Source of the DNA: Ilex aquifolium
Lineage: Eukaryota > Streptophyta > Magnoliopsida > Aquifoliales > Aquifoliaceae
Direction of reading: 5' to 3'
Assembly: GCA_951799425.1 (NCBI GenBank)
Contig: OX637405.1
Coordinates: 15,969,089 to 16,033,088, forward strand
DNA length: 64,000 bases
The position numbers and the translations under genes were made by a program. Shown piece by piece: positions 46,091 through 56,176 of the stretch. The stretch's first letter is position 1; every line of letters begins with the position of its first letter. The notes under the pieces are model-generated. The model searched no databases and was not told the origin of the DNA. It saw only the letters and a list, made by a program, of their open reading frames with translations.

Positions 46091-47353
46091 TGCTACAACT
46101 TTAGAATTGATCACCCAAGTGCAGGTTGTGCGAAGTAATATAATACTCGGAAGTCCGAGGTCGAACCACAGGGAATTGTGAAAAGAAAATAATCACACGA
46201 ATACTAAAAAATAACTTAAAAGGAAAAAGTTTGTTTGAAGAGTTGTTGAATGAAAACAATTGATTTTAATAATTAAAACAGTAATAAAAATACTAGAGCA
46301 TCAGGTACTCCCTCTCAATTTCATACAATAATGATTGAAGACTCAAAACTTAACTTGAAACACAAATCAGATGTCAGTTGATTCAAGTAACAAATCAAGT
46401 AAGAAAACCAAATGTTACAATCAAAAGATTATTCAGGAACCTGAATAATCATCCAATTATATTATTTTATGAAATAATGCTAATTACCTCAAGCATGGAA
46501 TAACCAGTTATTTATTCGCAGGGAAACTCAAGCAATCGATGTACGTGGCACAACAACTCAGGAGTTTTTACAGAATAAAAACTTTGCTAAAAAATCAGAA
46601 GTTAAATTAACAAAACATCATAAATCATTAAGCACAAAGTCAATAACATTACCGTACTTCATTGAGAGGTTCTCCCCTAGCCCTAGCTTAGCCTTCTAGC
46701 CAGACATGACGAACTAAAAAGATGGAAAAAAGAATAAATAATCTAAATTCTAATCCCCCCTCTCTCAATAGATGAGAGCCCTTATTTATAGTAAAATAAA
46801 TCCTAAGTACAGGTTGGAAGGAATTCATTTCCCAAAAAGATGTCTTGTAAGGTTAAATCCCGTGCATAAATCTTGGGGCCCGCGGGTACAAAATATGTCC
46901 AGACTTCGAGCTTGACTTTGGCATATTTAGAGGCTGAATCACGAAATTTTCGTGAAATACAATTTTTTAGCCCTTGAAGTCTTCTTTTCAACCTCAGAAA
47001 AATCAGGTCAATCCGATATCGGAGTCAACAGTTATGACTGAAATACTGAAGACGTGTCAAATTCTTATCTTCTAGGAAACTTTCCTAATCCAACTTTAAA
47101 TGAGTTTTCTTCTAACTTGGACTCTTATAAGGATTAAAATTCTGATTTATCAATTGTGATTCTTCCTCTAGTGATCGTTTCACTTGCATTATCCATTATT
47201 ACTTTAAATCAATCAATTTACCTGCAAAATAAATCAAACAACTAGAAAAAGTATCAAACTAGAAAATCAAGGAATTTAACACATTTAATCACAAATAATA
47301 TGCAATTAACCAATCATTAAATATAATAAAATAACACTTTTGATGGTTAATCA
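46091..47353 (-). repeat. 3' LTR of element H
   Basis: The minus strand begins TGATTAACCATC after the tract GGTTGGGGGGTG and ends ...GTTGTAGCA. A TATA-type CTATAAATAAGG lies near 46790 on the minus strand. Confidence 0.85.
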
Positions 47354-48516
47354 CACCCCCCAACCTGAATATTACTAGTCCCTAGTAATACATGGATCCC
47401 AAAATCTAAAAACTAAAAACAAAATAACCTAATAAAATAAAATACAAATCCACTTTCGTAGGACTCACGATTGCATTTAGCATATGCAACAAGCCTTTAA
47501 ACCCCTAGGTTCCCCCTAGTGGACGAGTATAGTCTCGTGAGGGTTTCCAGAGATGATACCCACAAACATCAACATCTGATCAAATATCTGAATAATAATT
47601 TTATAACACAAATTGCTACCACAATATAAAAATTCTAAACTATAATTCTTTTTATAAGCACATGCAAAGCAAAAATATAGAATTCTACACTATATAAATG
47701 TATGCACTTATCATGTTCCCATAAAAAATCGTGTGTAGTGTGAATTAACTATACCAAGTCAATAATTTATCCGATAATCACCTCTACAACTATCAACTAT
47801 TCGTCTCAATGTCAAATCTCACAAGATAATTCACTCATAACAGATTCTCTCAGATTATAGTGACTATTCCCTCAAATATCACATGTGAGAAGAAGATATT
47901 TAAATCAAAACAAAATAATGCTCACATGTTCTATTAAAATAATTGTAATCCAAAAGAAAATGATTTGACATAATCTCATGAAAGGAAATCAACACACAAT
48001 AAAGAAATAATCACCACTCTCTTCCTTATTCACACAAGTTATGCATCCATCAATACACTCTTGAGATCAAATAGGTCTTTATTTAAGGTTGTAATGGGGC
48101 CTTGGGATTAGGGTTTTGAAACGAAGGATATTCAGGAATTCAAAAGACTATCCCGAGAGAACATGTACATTACACAACCAAACTTCTTTCCATAGCCTTT
48201 CACTCTCCATCCTTTAGAAGCACAATTTACATCACTTGCCCATATTTTTTTTCTTTTCAAACACATGCTTGCTATTTTTTTTCTTTTTTTCTTTTTTTTT
48301 TCAATCTGTTTTTTTTTCACAGCTAGACATATTGTCTTTTTTTTTTTTTTTCAAATTTTTTTTTTTTTCAGCAAGACATCTAGTGCAAATATTCACAAGT
48401 ATGTAAAACTCTTTTTTTTTTCTTTTCTTAACCAACATCTCCCAAATTACATAAACAATAAAAGTTCAATCTCAGGATAATCAAAGGTAAAAGATATTAT
48501 TTTTTCTCATTGGCTT
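47354..48516 (-). other. 3' non-coding internal region of element H
   Basis: It contains the polypurine tract at 47354-47366. A conserved block near 47480-47560 ('cctaggttccccctagtgg') is shared with 21290-21360 and 3780-3900. A T-rich low-complexity stretch lies at 48246-48430. 47354-47930 is repeated at 62035-62607. There is no gene. The last five bases GGCTT are the gypsy target duplication. Confidence 0.75.
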
Positions 48517-51139
48517 TGTGACACCCCAAATTTCCGGGGGTCCTTTATTAACCGTTGACCATCCGTCAACCCGCGGAAATACTCGTGATAGTCGTATAAC
48601 CCGACACCACGTCACTCACATGCTTTTAATCAGATTTACCATCCACAAGGTCAATTATACCTCCATTTATGTCCATTTATGTCATAGAAACCAAAGAAAA
48701 CAAAGCCCAAAAGCATGGCTAAGCATTTTGAAAATTTCAAGTTTTTGGAAAAACCTTCCGGAAGGTCGATATACACCTACCGGAAGGTCGCTGAAGGAAC
48801 TGTTACATGAAAAGGATCAATTTCAAGAACTTCCGGAAGGTCGACATCAATAGCAAAAAAACCTTCCGGAAGGTCCATTCCAGTAGCCAAAACCTTCCGG
48901 AAGGTTCATTCCAGAAAACAAAACCTTCCGGAAGAACTCGGCAGTCAAAAAGAAACCCAAGGCAAAACCTTCCGGAAGGTCCACTCCAGTAGACAAGTCC
49001 TTCCGGTAGGTTTTACTCCAGTAGCTAAAATCTTCCGGAAGGTTCATTCCAGTGGGCAAAACCTTCCGGAAGGTATTAGCTGTGAGCAAGGCAAGCTGGG
49101 GTTTTTAGCAAAACCTTCCGGAAGGCCGACACACACCTTCCGGTAGGTTTTCAGACTGTGAGCATAAAAATAGATTTCTTCCCCCTCCAAACCATCCTTA
49201 AAGCTACCCCATACGCTCCAAACTCATTCAATACATGTTTAATGAGATTTTCCATATAATACCCAACTCATACAATCTCTATTACAATTCATTCCATAAT
49301 ATATATACATCAAAATGGAATTTTGTTAAAGGTTTTACAAAACTTAAACTAAGGCCACAAGCCGGCCCCCTTCATGCTTGATGCTCTCCAAATGAGCCAT
49401 CCGCCGGAGCAAAACCCACACCTGAAATGTTTTTCCCATAAAGGGTGAGCCACGCTCAATAGGGTATCTCCTAGAGAGGCTACTCCCCAACCTAAATGCA
49501 TATGAAATGTCACATGCTATCAATCAACAATCCACAACAAGAATATATTCCATGTTGAAACGTGTAATGTCATGCTATGAAATGAGGTGAGACTCACTCA
49601 TGCACATCAACCGAGCCCTTCCCGACTCCTCTACACATGCAAGTGCCAATGTGTACCAATCCGTCATTTATGTTCCACATCAAATGACATTTCATTCTAG
49701 GGTCTTTGTAAGGGGTGGATGTTCATGGACTCACACCAAAGGTCACCCAACCTACACGGAATTCATGGACTTCCACCAACGGTTCCGCGTACACCGACAC
49801 ACTTTATGGGCTCTTATACCAACGGAGTGCGTATCCAATCACCGGGTCTCTCACCCGAGGGATTTTCTAGCCCTTCTTGCTACCCCAACCCTATCAACAT
49901 ATAAACCATACGACTCGACTAGGTCATCGACCCATATTACCCGAGCTCACTCGTCATCCACCATGTGTGGTGAAGACAAATAACCATGCACACACACCTC
50001 CTAAAATGCGATGTTCCCGTGCATATGAAATGTGGTGCTCCATTGCAACACTAACACAATGTTCGATATGGCATGAGTGACATATGAACATTCTCAACAC
50101 ATTCCTCATATTCCATGGCAAAATCATATCAAAAGCATATAATTCCCATAATACAAATTTCAAGCATGTTATCAACATACTAAAATTTCAAGGCATATAT
50201 ATAAACACATAACATGCCCACAATTTCACATAACACATGAATTCACATTAGGTTCATTTCACATATCCAATCATAGAAATCACATTTAGTAACTTCTAAA
50301 TATCCATCCAAGCTAGGATTTCCTTTACCCATTTCAATACCCAATTCACCCAATTTCACAACAATAAGCAAGAGACACATAGGCTATCATCCTACCCATT
50401 CCATAAAAACATTATAGGCTTGGAATAAACCTTAGTAGGAAGAAACCCTACCTCTTGAAGCGTGAGGAACGACCAAGGGAAGTTCCAAGACCCGATTCAA
50501 GCCAAAAACCCTCACTTCTCGAAAATCCCGTACCTTAATCTTCGGTAAAACTTGCGCTTTTTGGTATAGCCTCGTAGCCCTCGATGAGTAGAGCGACTTT
50601 AATTCTTGGCTTGCGTGGATTCGAGGTCCGTAGCGCCGTAGATCGTAGAGAGAAGGTGAGTTTTTCTCTCTTTTCTCCCTCTTTCTCTCTATCGGCTGAA
50701 ACCGGCTGAACAATGGGGAAAAATCTAATTTTTCCCCCTATTTATATTTTAGAATACTTGGCCCACAATTCGCCACACGTCCTATTTAATTCCGGGTCCG
50801 TTTTAATCCCGAAACGATTAAATTTCGCTCCGGTTCAAGTTCGAATTATTTTTTTTTGTTTTAACTTGTGTTTAATATTTCCCCAAACCTGGAAACTTTA
50901 TAAAAATTTCGTGTACAGGGTCACTCAGGGCCCGTTCGTCTCGTAAAACGCGAAAAATCCGACTATCTCGGAATTCCACGAAATTTGACGTGGTAACTAG
51001 ATTTCGCGAGACGAATCCAACGGTGAGGTCCGTTTCGTCATCCGAGTTCTAGAAAAATTCAGGTTTACAACCTGTACTGTAGTGGCAATTTACCGTTTTG
51101 CCCTTTTTCACAAAGGTTGAAATTTTCTCGGGTTTTACA
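48517..51139 (-). repeat. 3' LTR of the full-length gypsy element
   Basis: The minus strand begins TGTAAAACCCGAG and ends GGTGTCACA. A TATA-type TATAAATAGG is near 50740 on the minus strand. The TTCCGGAA array is at about 48750-49150. The first and last approximately 100 bp resemble those of the 9.6-kb element, but much of the middle differs. Confidence 0.95.
48750..49150. repeat. Cluster of CCTTCCGGAAGG palindromes (left LTR)
   Basis: About a dozen copies lie in 400 bp, with two mixed forms CCTACCGGAAGG and CCTTCCGGTAGG. Those have one arm of each palindrome type. Spacers repeat 'tccattccagtagccaaaa'. The array is duplicated at 56410-56810. Confidence 0.95.
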
Positions 51140-51157
51140 TTCTTCCCCCCTTAAAAG
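51140..51157 (-). other. Polypurine tract of the full-length gypsy element
   Basis: The minus strand CTTTTAAGGGGGGAAGAA stands directly before the 3' LTR and marks the plus-strand priming site. Confidence 0.85.
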
Positions 51158-51233
51158 AATTTCGTCCCCGAAATTCACACACTCATGCACACACAATTAC
51201 ACGCATATGCAACAGTCATATAATACTAAATGA

Positions 51234-54200
51234 TTATAAGAATGTACCTCCATCCTCAAATAAGAAAGGATAGTTGGCACGTATGGTGTCCTCACGCTCC
51301 CATGTTGCCCCCTCCACTCCTCGGTGCTGCCACAACACCTTCACTAGCCTCACGGTCTTGCCTCGCAAAACCTGCTCTCGGCTATCCATGACACGCACTG
51401 GTCCCTCCTCGAAGGTCCCATCCGCATCAACTATGAGCTCGCCCCAATCCACAACATGTGTCGGATCTGGAGTATACTTCCGGAGCATGGAGACATGGAA
51501 TACGGCGTGAACACCCGATAAAATTGGCGGTAACGCCAATCTGTAAGCCACAGTGCCAACTCTCTCAAGCACCTCAAAGGGCCCAATATACCTCGGCGAC
51601 AGTTTTCCCCGCTTGCCGAATCTGATCACCCCTCTCTTAGGCATCACCTTCAAGAAGACGTGGTCTCCCACCTCAAATTCCAGAGGCCGCCGCCGCCTAT
51701 CGGCGTAACTCTTCTGCCGGCTCTGAGCCGTGAGAAGACGCTTCCTTATCAGGTTCACCTTCTCCGAGGTGTCTCTAACCAAGTCTGGACCCGTAGAGGG
51801 TCTTTCCCCAACTTCAGTCCAACAAACCGGAGAACGACAAGGCCTCCCATAAAGCGCCTCATAGGGTGCCATCCGTATGCTCGCCTGATAACTGTTATTG
51901 TAGGCGAATTCCACTAAGGGCAAATGCTCTTCCCAGCTACCCTTGAGATCTAGGACGCATGCCCGTAGCATGTCCTCTAATGTCTGGATGGTCCTCTCCG
52001 ACTGACCGTCCGTTTGGGGATGGTAGGCTGTGCTCATCCTCAACTGAGTCCCCATGGCTCGCTGGAAACTCTCCCAAAAGTGAGCCGTAAACCTGGGATC
52101 CCGATCCGATACTATAGACACGGGTACCCCATGCAACCGGACTATCTCCCTTATGTACAACCTGCAGAATTCCTCCAGAGTGAAGGTCATCCGCACCGCC
52201 AAAAAGTGTGCCGACTTCGTAAGCCGGTCCACTATCACCCACACCGCATCATGTCCCCGTGATGTCCGTGGCAAGTGGGTCACAAAGTCCATTGTGATGT
52301 GCTCCCACTTCCACTCAGCCACTTCCAAGGGCTGGAGCAACCCTGCTGGCCTCTGGTGCTCGGCTTTAATCTGCTGACATGTGAGGCATCTACTGACAAA
52401 GTCGCCAATTTGCCTCTTCATTCCGCTCCAGTAATACTGGCGACGAAGATCATGATACATCTTCGTGCCGCCTGGGTGCACCGCAAAACGAGAGCAATGG
52501 AACTCCCTGAGGATCTCCTCTCTCAGCTCCGCCGACTGGGGAACCACTACCCTTCCCCTAAACCGAAGACTGTCATCCGAGTGAATGGCCCAGCCCTCGT
52601 CACCAGTACCCGCCTGCACTCGGTCCCTGATGGATGATAACTCTGAGTCCTGTCTCTGTGACTCGATCACTCTGCTCAGTAGGGAAGGCGTAGCCACCAA
52701 ACTCCCTAAAACACCCTGAGTCCGACCCCGATAATGCAGCCCAAATTGGCCCACGGCCTCAAGCATCCGCCACTCCCGGGAAGCCACACTAGCTAAGACA
52801 CCCCGTGACTTCCGACTAAGTGCGTCAGCCACCACATTTGCCTTACCGGGGTGGTAATGCAAAGTGAAGTCATAGTCTTCTAGGTACTTCATCCACCTAC
52901 GCTGCCTCATGTTGAGGTCCCGTTGAGTGAAGATGTACTTCAGACTTTTGTGGTCCGAAAACACTTCAAATCGTTCACCATACAAATAGTGGCGCCAAGC
53001 CTTTAAGGCAAAGACAACGGCCGCCAACTCCATGTCATGCGTGGGGTAATTCTGCTCGTGATTCTTCAACTGTCGAGAACCATAAGCCACCACTCTCCCG
53101 GACTGCATCAAGACACAACCCAGTCCGTCTTTAGAGGCATCGCAATATATCGTGTAGTTTTGTCCCCTTTCTGGAACAATCAAGATAGGAGCTGAAGTGA
53201 GTCTCCTCTTTAGTTCTTGGAATGCCTTCTCACACGAATCATTCCACTCGAACTTGACCTCCTTCCGGGTCAATCTAGTCATAGGTGCGGCGAGTCGGGA
53301 GAAGTCCTCGATGAACCTCCGGTAATACCCTGCCAATCCCAAGAAACTACGTATCTCGAAGACTGACCTTGGCCTCTCCCAGTTCATAACTGCCTCGACT
53401 TTCTCCGGATCAACTGATACCCCCGAAGCTGACACCACGTGTCCCAAAAATTTCACCTCCGTAAGCCAAAATTCACACTTGCTGAACTTGGCGTACAACT
53501 GGTGGTCCCTCAAGGTCTGGAGAACAATCCTTAAGTGACCCTCATGCTCCTCGTCTGTCTTGGAGTAGATCAGGATGTCATCAACAAACACTACGACAAA
53601 CTGATCTAAATAGGGCTGGAACACCCTATGCATGAGATCCATAAATGCCGCCGGGGCATTCGTCAACCCAAATGGCATCACCGTGAACTCGAAATGCCCG
53701 TACCGCGTTCTGAACGCCGTCTTAGGGATATCTGACTCCCTAATCCTCAACTGATGGTAGCCCGTGCGGAGATCTATTTTTGAATAGACCCGCGCTCCCC
53801 TCAGCTGATCAAACAGATCATCGATCCTTGGCAAAGGGTACCTATTCTTGATGGTGACCCGGTTCAACTGCCGATAGTCTATACACAATCGAAGGGTCTT
53901 ATCCTTCTTCTTGGCAAACAGCACCGGAGCGCCCCAAGGTGAGGTACTCGGTCTAATAAAGCCCTTGTCCAATAATTCTTGTAATTGAACCTTGAGTTCT
54001 TGCAACTCAGCTGACGCCATCCTATGTGGAGTCATAGAAATGGGTGAAGTACCCGGATGCAACTCAACGCTAAAGTCCACATCCCTATGGGGAGGTAATC
54101 CCGGTAACTCGTCCGGAAAAACGTCCTCATATTCACACACCACCCGAGGTAGACCCAATTCTTGTCTCGCCTCGTCCTCCAGGGTAAGGCTCGCAAGCCA

Positions 54201-54932
54201 ACCCATCAATTGCCCATGCCATCGTGAATCATACACGACTTGAGGTAGAGCATCATGCTTTTCCCCCTGAAACTTGAAACAAACACCGTCCGGTGTATAG
54301 GCGGTGACCCTCTTCCTGTCACAATCAATAACGACCCGATACGCCGCCAACCAGTCCATCCCAAGGATGACATCGAATTCTGACATGTCCATAACCCTAA
54401 GGTCCACGGTGAGTAGAATCCCCGAGATCTCTAGCTCACAACCCCGACATATCTGATTCACACACACCCTAGCTCCTAGGGGTGAATTCACATATAACGG
54501 CTCCTCCAAGGTATCAACCTCTAAGCCCAAATCCCTCACACATGATGCAGAAATGAATGAATGTGATGCACCAGAATCAAATAACACTTTAGTCCATAGG
54601 CGAGAAAGTAGAAATGTACCCTGAATGACTGACTGGTCCACTGGCTCAGCCTGAGGTGTAATGGCGTAGACACGCCCCTGGGTCCCCGAAGTCCCGGCCT
54701 GCATGCCCTGTCCTCGGCCTCGACCCATGCCTTGGCTCATCTGGCCCGACTGCGGAGTCCCCGCTCGAAAGGTGGTAGGGGCCTGAGTAGCGCCCTGGAA
54801 CTGATACTGGTTTCCCTGGCCCGTGGTGGGGTAGGGAGGAACAAGGCGTGTCTGCGACTGCCCCACTGATGACTGGGACTGAGGTGTCCCATAGCTCTGG
54901 GATCCTTGCCTCTGCGGACAATCCCGCTTCAT
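51234..54932 (-). CDS. Gypsy pol: protease, RT, RNase H, integrase, chromodomain-like end
   Basis: The open frame is 1232 residues from the first Met after the knuckle region, and it continues in frame from gag. In order: the end of the CCHC knuckle (1-5); aspartic protease with DSGA (119-122); RT about 300-490 with the catalytic VDD (450-452); RNase H about 590-700 with YCDAS and MELAA; integrase HHCC finger (812-852) and DDE catalytic triad D882, D943, E979 with the standard 35-residue spacing; a GPF/Y-type GPFEV segment; and a C-terminal part ending [19 protein letters not shown], typical of the Tekay/Del chromodomain. It copies element RNA and inserts the DNA in chromatin. All catalytic residues I checked are present. 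The natural product would be a gag-pol polyprotein, so the Met start is nominal. Confidence 0.95.
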   Translation of the reverse strand: MKRDCPQRQGSQSYGTPQSQSSVGQSQTRLVPPYPTTGQGNQYQFQGATQAPTTFRAGTPQSGQMSQGMGRGRGQGMQAGTSGTQGRVYAITPQAEPVDQSVIQGTFLLSRLWTKVLFDSGASHSFISASCVRDLGLEVDTLEEPLYVNSPLGARVCVNQICRGCELEISGILLTVDLRVMDMSEFDVILGMDWLAAYRVVIDCDRKRVTAYTPDGVCFKFQGEKHDALPQVVYDSRWHGQLMGWLASLTLEDEARQELGLPRVVCEYEDVFPDELPGLPPHRDVDFSVELHPGTSPISMTPHRMASAELQELKVQLQELLDKGFIRPSTSPWGAPVLFAKKKDKTLRLCIDYRQLNRVTIKNRYPLPRIDDLFDQLRGARVYSKIDLRTGYHQLRIRESDIPKTAFRTRYGHFEFTVMPFGLTNAPAAFMDLMHRVFQPYLDQFVVVFVDDILIYSKTDEEHEGHLRIVLQTLRDHQLYAKFSKCEFWLTEVKFLGHVVSASGVSVDPEKVEAVMNWERPRSVFEIRSFLGLAGYYRRFIEDFSRLAAPMTRLTRKEVKFEWNDSCEKAFQELKRRLTSAPILIVPERGQNYTIYCDASKDGLGCVLMQSGRVVAYGSRQLKNHEQNYPTHDMELAAVVFALKAWRHYLYGERFEVFSDHKSLKYIFTQRDLNMRQRRWMKYLEDYDFTLHYHPGKANVVADALSRKSRGVLASVASREWRMLEAVGQFGLHYRGRTQGVLGSLVATPSLLSRVIESQRQDSELSSIRDRVQAGTGDEGWAIHSDDSLRFRGRVVVPQSAELREEILREFHCSRFAVHPGGTKMYHDLRRQYYWSGMKRQIGDFVSRCLTCQQIKAEHQRPAGLLQPLEVAEWKWEHITMDFVTHLPRTSRGHDAVWVIVDRLTKSAHFLAVRMTFTLEEFCRLYIREIVRLHGVPVSIVSDRDPRFTAHFWESFQRAMGTQLRMSTAYHPQTDGQSERTIQTLEDMLRACVLDLKGSWEEHLPLVEFAYNNSYQASIRMAPYEALYGRPCRSPVCWTEVGERPSTGPDLVRDTSEKVNLIRKRLLTAQSRQKSYADRRRRPLEFEVGDHVFLKVMPKRGVIRFGKRGKLSPRYIGPFEVLERVGTVAYRLALPPILSGVHAVFHVSMLRKYTPDPTHVVDWGELIVDADGTFEEGPVRVMDSREQVLRGKTVRLVKVLWQHRGVEGATWEREDTIRANYPFLFEDGGTFL

Positions 54933-54968
54933 ATGCCCCGGTTGGTGGCAATGGAAACATGTCTTCTA
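54933..54968 (-). other. In-frame TAG and knuckle start between gag and pol
   Basis: The gag frame meets TAG at 54966-54968. Directly after it, in the same frame, come [16 protein letters not shown] and pol. One stop is therefore the only barrier in the whole gag-pol frame. It lies before the zinc knuckle and not at a gag/pol border. Confidence 0.9.
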
Positions 54969-55820
54969 GCCCGCCTGGTAGGTAGTCCTGAAGTTTCTCC
55001 CGCCTTGGGAAAGCTGACCTTGGCCTTGGCCTTGATAGCCGCGGCCCTGTCCTTGAGGAGCAGAGGTCCTCTGTTTCTTCCCCGAACTAGAAGAAGAGGA
55101 TTGGCCCTCCTTCTTCTTATCCTTAGCACCCGCCTCACGGATGCTTCGAGCATCGTCCACCTCCCTCTCAATGGCCATAGCTGTCTCGACCATAGAGTCC
55201 AAGTCTTGCAGGCGGAGGCCCACAATCTTTCCCCGGATGGATAGCTTCAACCCATCCTCAAACCTTCTTACCTTGGCCATATCCGTGGCCACGTAATCAT
55301 CAGCAAATCGGGCTAATTCGGTGAACTTAGCCACATACTCCATCACTGTCATTGACCCTTGCTTCAAATCTAGAAACTCGCGGGCCTTTGCATGTCGAAC
55401 GGCCGTTGGGAAATATTTACCCATGAAGAGCTCCTTGAACTCTCCCCATGTCATGGCCTCTAAGTTCTTCGAGGCCGTCACCCAATCCCACCACAATTGG
55501 GCTTCTCCTTCTAGCTGGAATGCAGCTAGCCTTATCTTAGTAGCGTCTGAGGTGACCTCCATCGCCCCTAAGATCTTGTTGACTTGCCGGAACCAATGGT
55601 CGGCCACCATCGGGTCCGCCCCTCCCATGAAGACTGGAGGTTTGTGTGCTTTAAACTGTTGGAGGTTACTCGCGCCTCCATGTCCGGCATTTGCACTAGC
55701 TTGTGCAACAGTAGCCGCCATTAGGCCCATGGTTTCCGTAAACGCTCGTTGATCGAAGACCGGTGGTGGTTGGTTATTGTTCCGCCCACCGCCTCGACGT
55801 CCTCTTCTTCCACTTGCCAT
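54966..55820 (-). CDS. Gypsy gag, matrix/capsid part (284 aa)
   Basis: The start is MASGRRGRRGGGRNN. A Retrotrans_gag capsid domain spans about residues 60-215, with IRLAAFQLEGEAQLWWDWV, FKELFMGKYFPTAVR and FTELARFADDY. A basic, Ser- and Gln/Gly-rich linker follows. The frame ends at TAG just before the zinc knuckle. Gag packages element RNA in cytoplasmic particles; without the knuckle, RNA binding would be weakened. In the related 9.6-kb element the equivalent codon is not a stop. Confidence 0.9.
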   Translation of the reverse strand: MASGRRGRRGGGRNNNQPPPVFDQRAFTETMGLMAATVAQASANAGHGGASNLQQFKAHKPPVFMGGADPMVADHWFRQVNKILGAMEVTSDATKIRLAAFQLEGEAQLWWDWVTASKNLEAMTWGEFKELFMGKYFPTAVRHAKAREFLDLKQGSMTVMEYVAKFTELARFADDYVATDMAKVRRFEDGLKLSIRGKIVGLRLQDLDSMVETAMAIEREVDDARSIREAGAKDKKKEGQSSSSSSGKKQRTSAPQGQGRGYQGQGQGQLSQGGRNFRTTYQAG

Positions 55821-56176
55821 CTACACACAAGTCAAATGGCAATGGCACAACAACTTAGTATCCCTAGATAGGGATCAAAGTTAAAACGCTCAAATCTTTC
55901 TCATTGTCTCACTAGTAGAGCGTATGCCTCCAATAGTGGACCCTTTCGCTTTGAACCTTCCCGTTCATTTGCTTTCCCACTCCCAAGGTTAAGTTCTCTA
56001 ACCCTAGTGTGTCCATTTCCATACACATTTTACCATGCATATAATACACATACCACATATCACATAACATGTATCAATTTAAGCACATAACATGTAATGT
56101 ACAATGAATGCAATGGTCTAAACCCATGCCCCATCAAGCCCTAGGTAAATCGCATACCTAGGCTCTGATACCAAGC
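55821..56176 (-). other. Leader and primer-binding site of the full-length gypsy element
   Basis: The complement of 56162-56173 is TGGTATCAGAGC, the initiator-Met tRNA site, 3 bp inside the LTR. About 340 bp of non-coding leader follow to the gag start. Confidence 0.85.

Noticed and set aside
48246-48430. Poly-T stretch as a LINE or SINE tail
   Set aside because: It is interrupted, lies within the H internal region, and has no LINE sequence next to it.
48750-49150. Regularly interspersed palindromes resembling a CRISPR array
   Set aside because: Spacing is irregular, spacers are themselves repetitive, there are no cas genes, and the array lies within LTRs of a plant retrotransposon.
51274-55752. 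Several plus-strand frames of 70-143 codons opposite gag-pol
   Set aside because: They are antisense shadows of the long gag-pol frame, with no domains.
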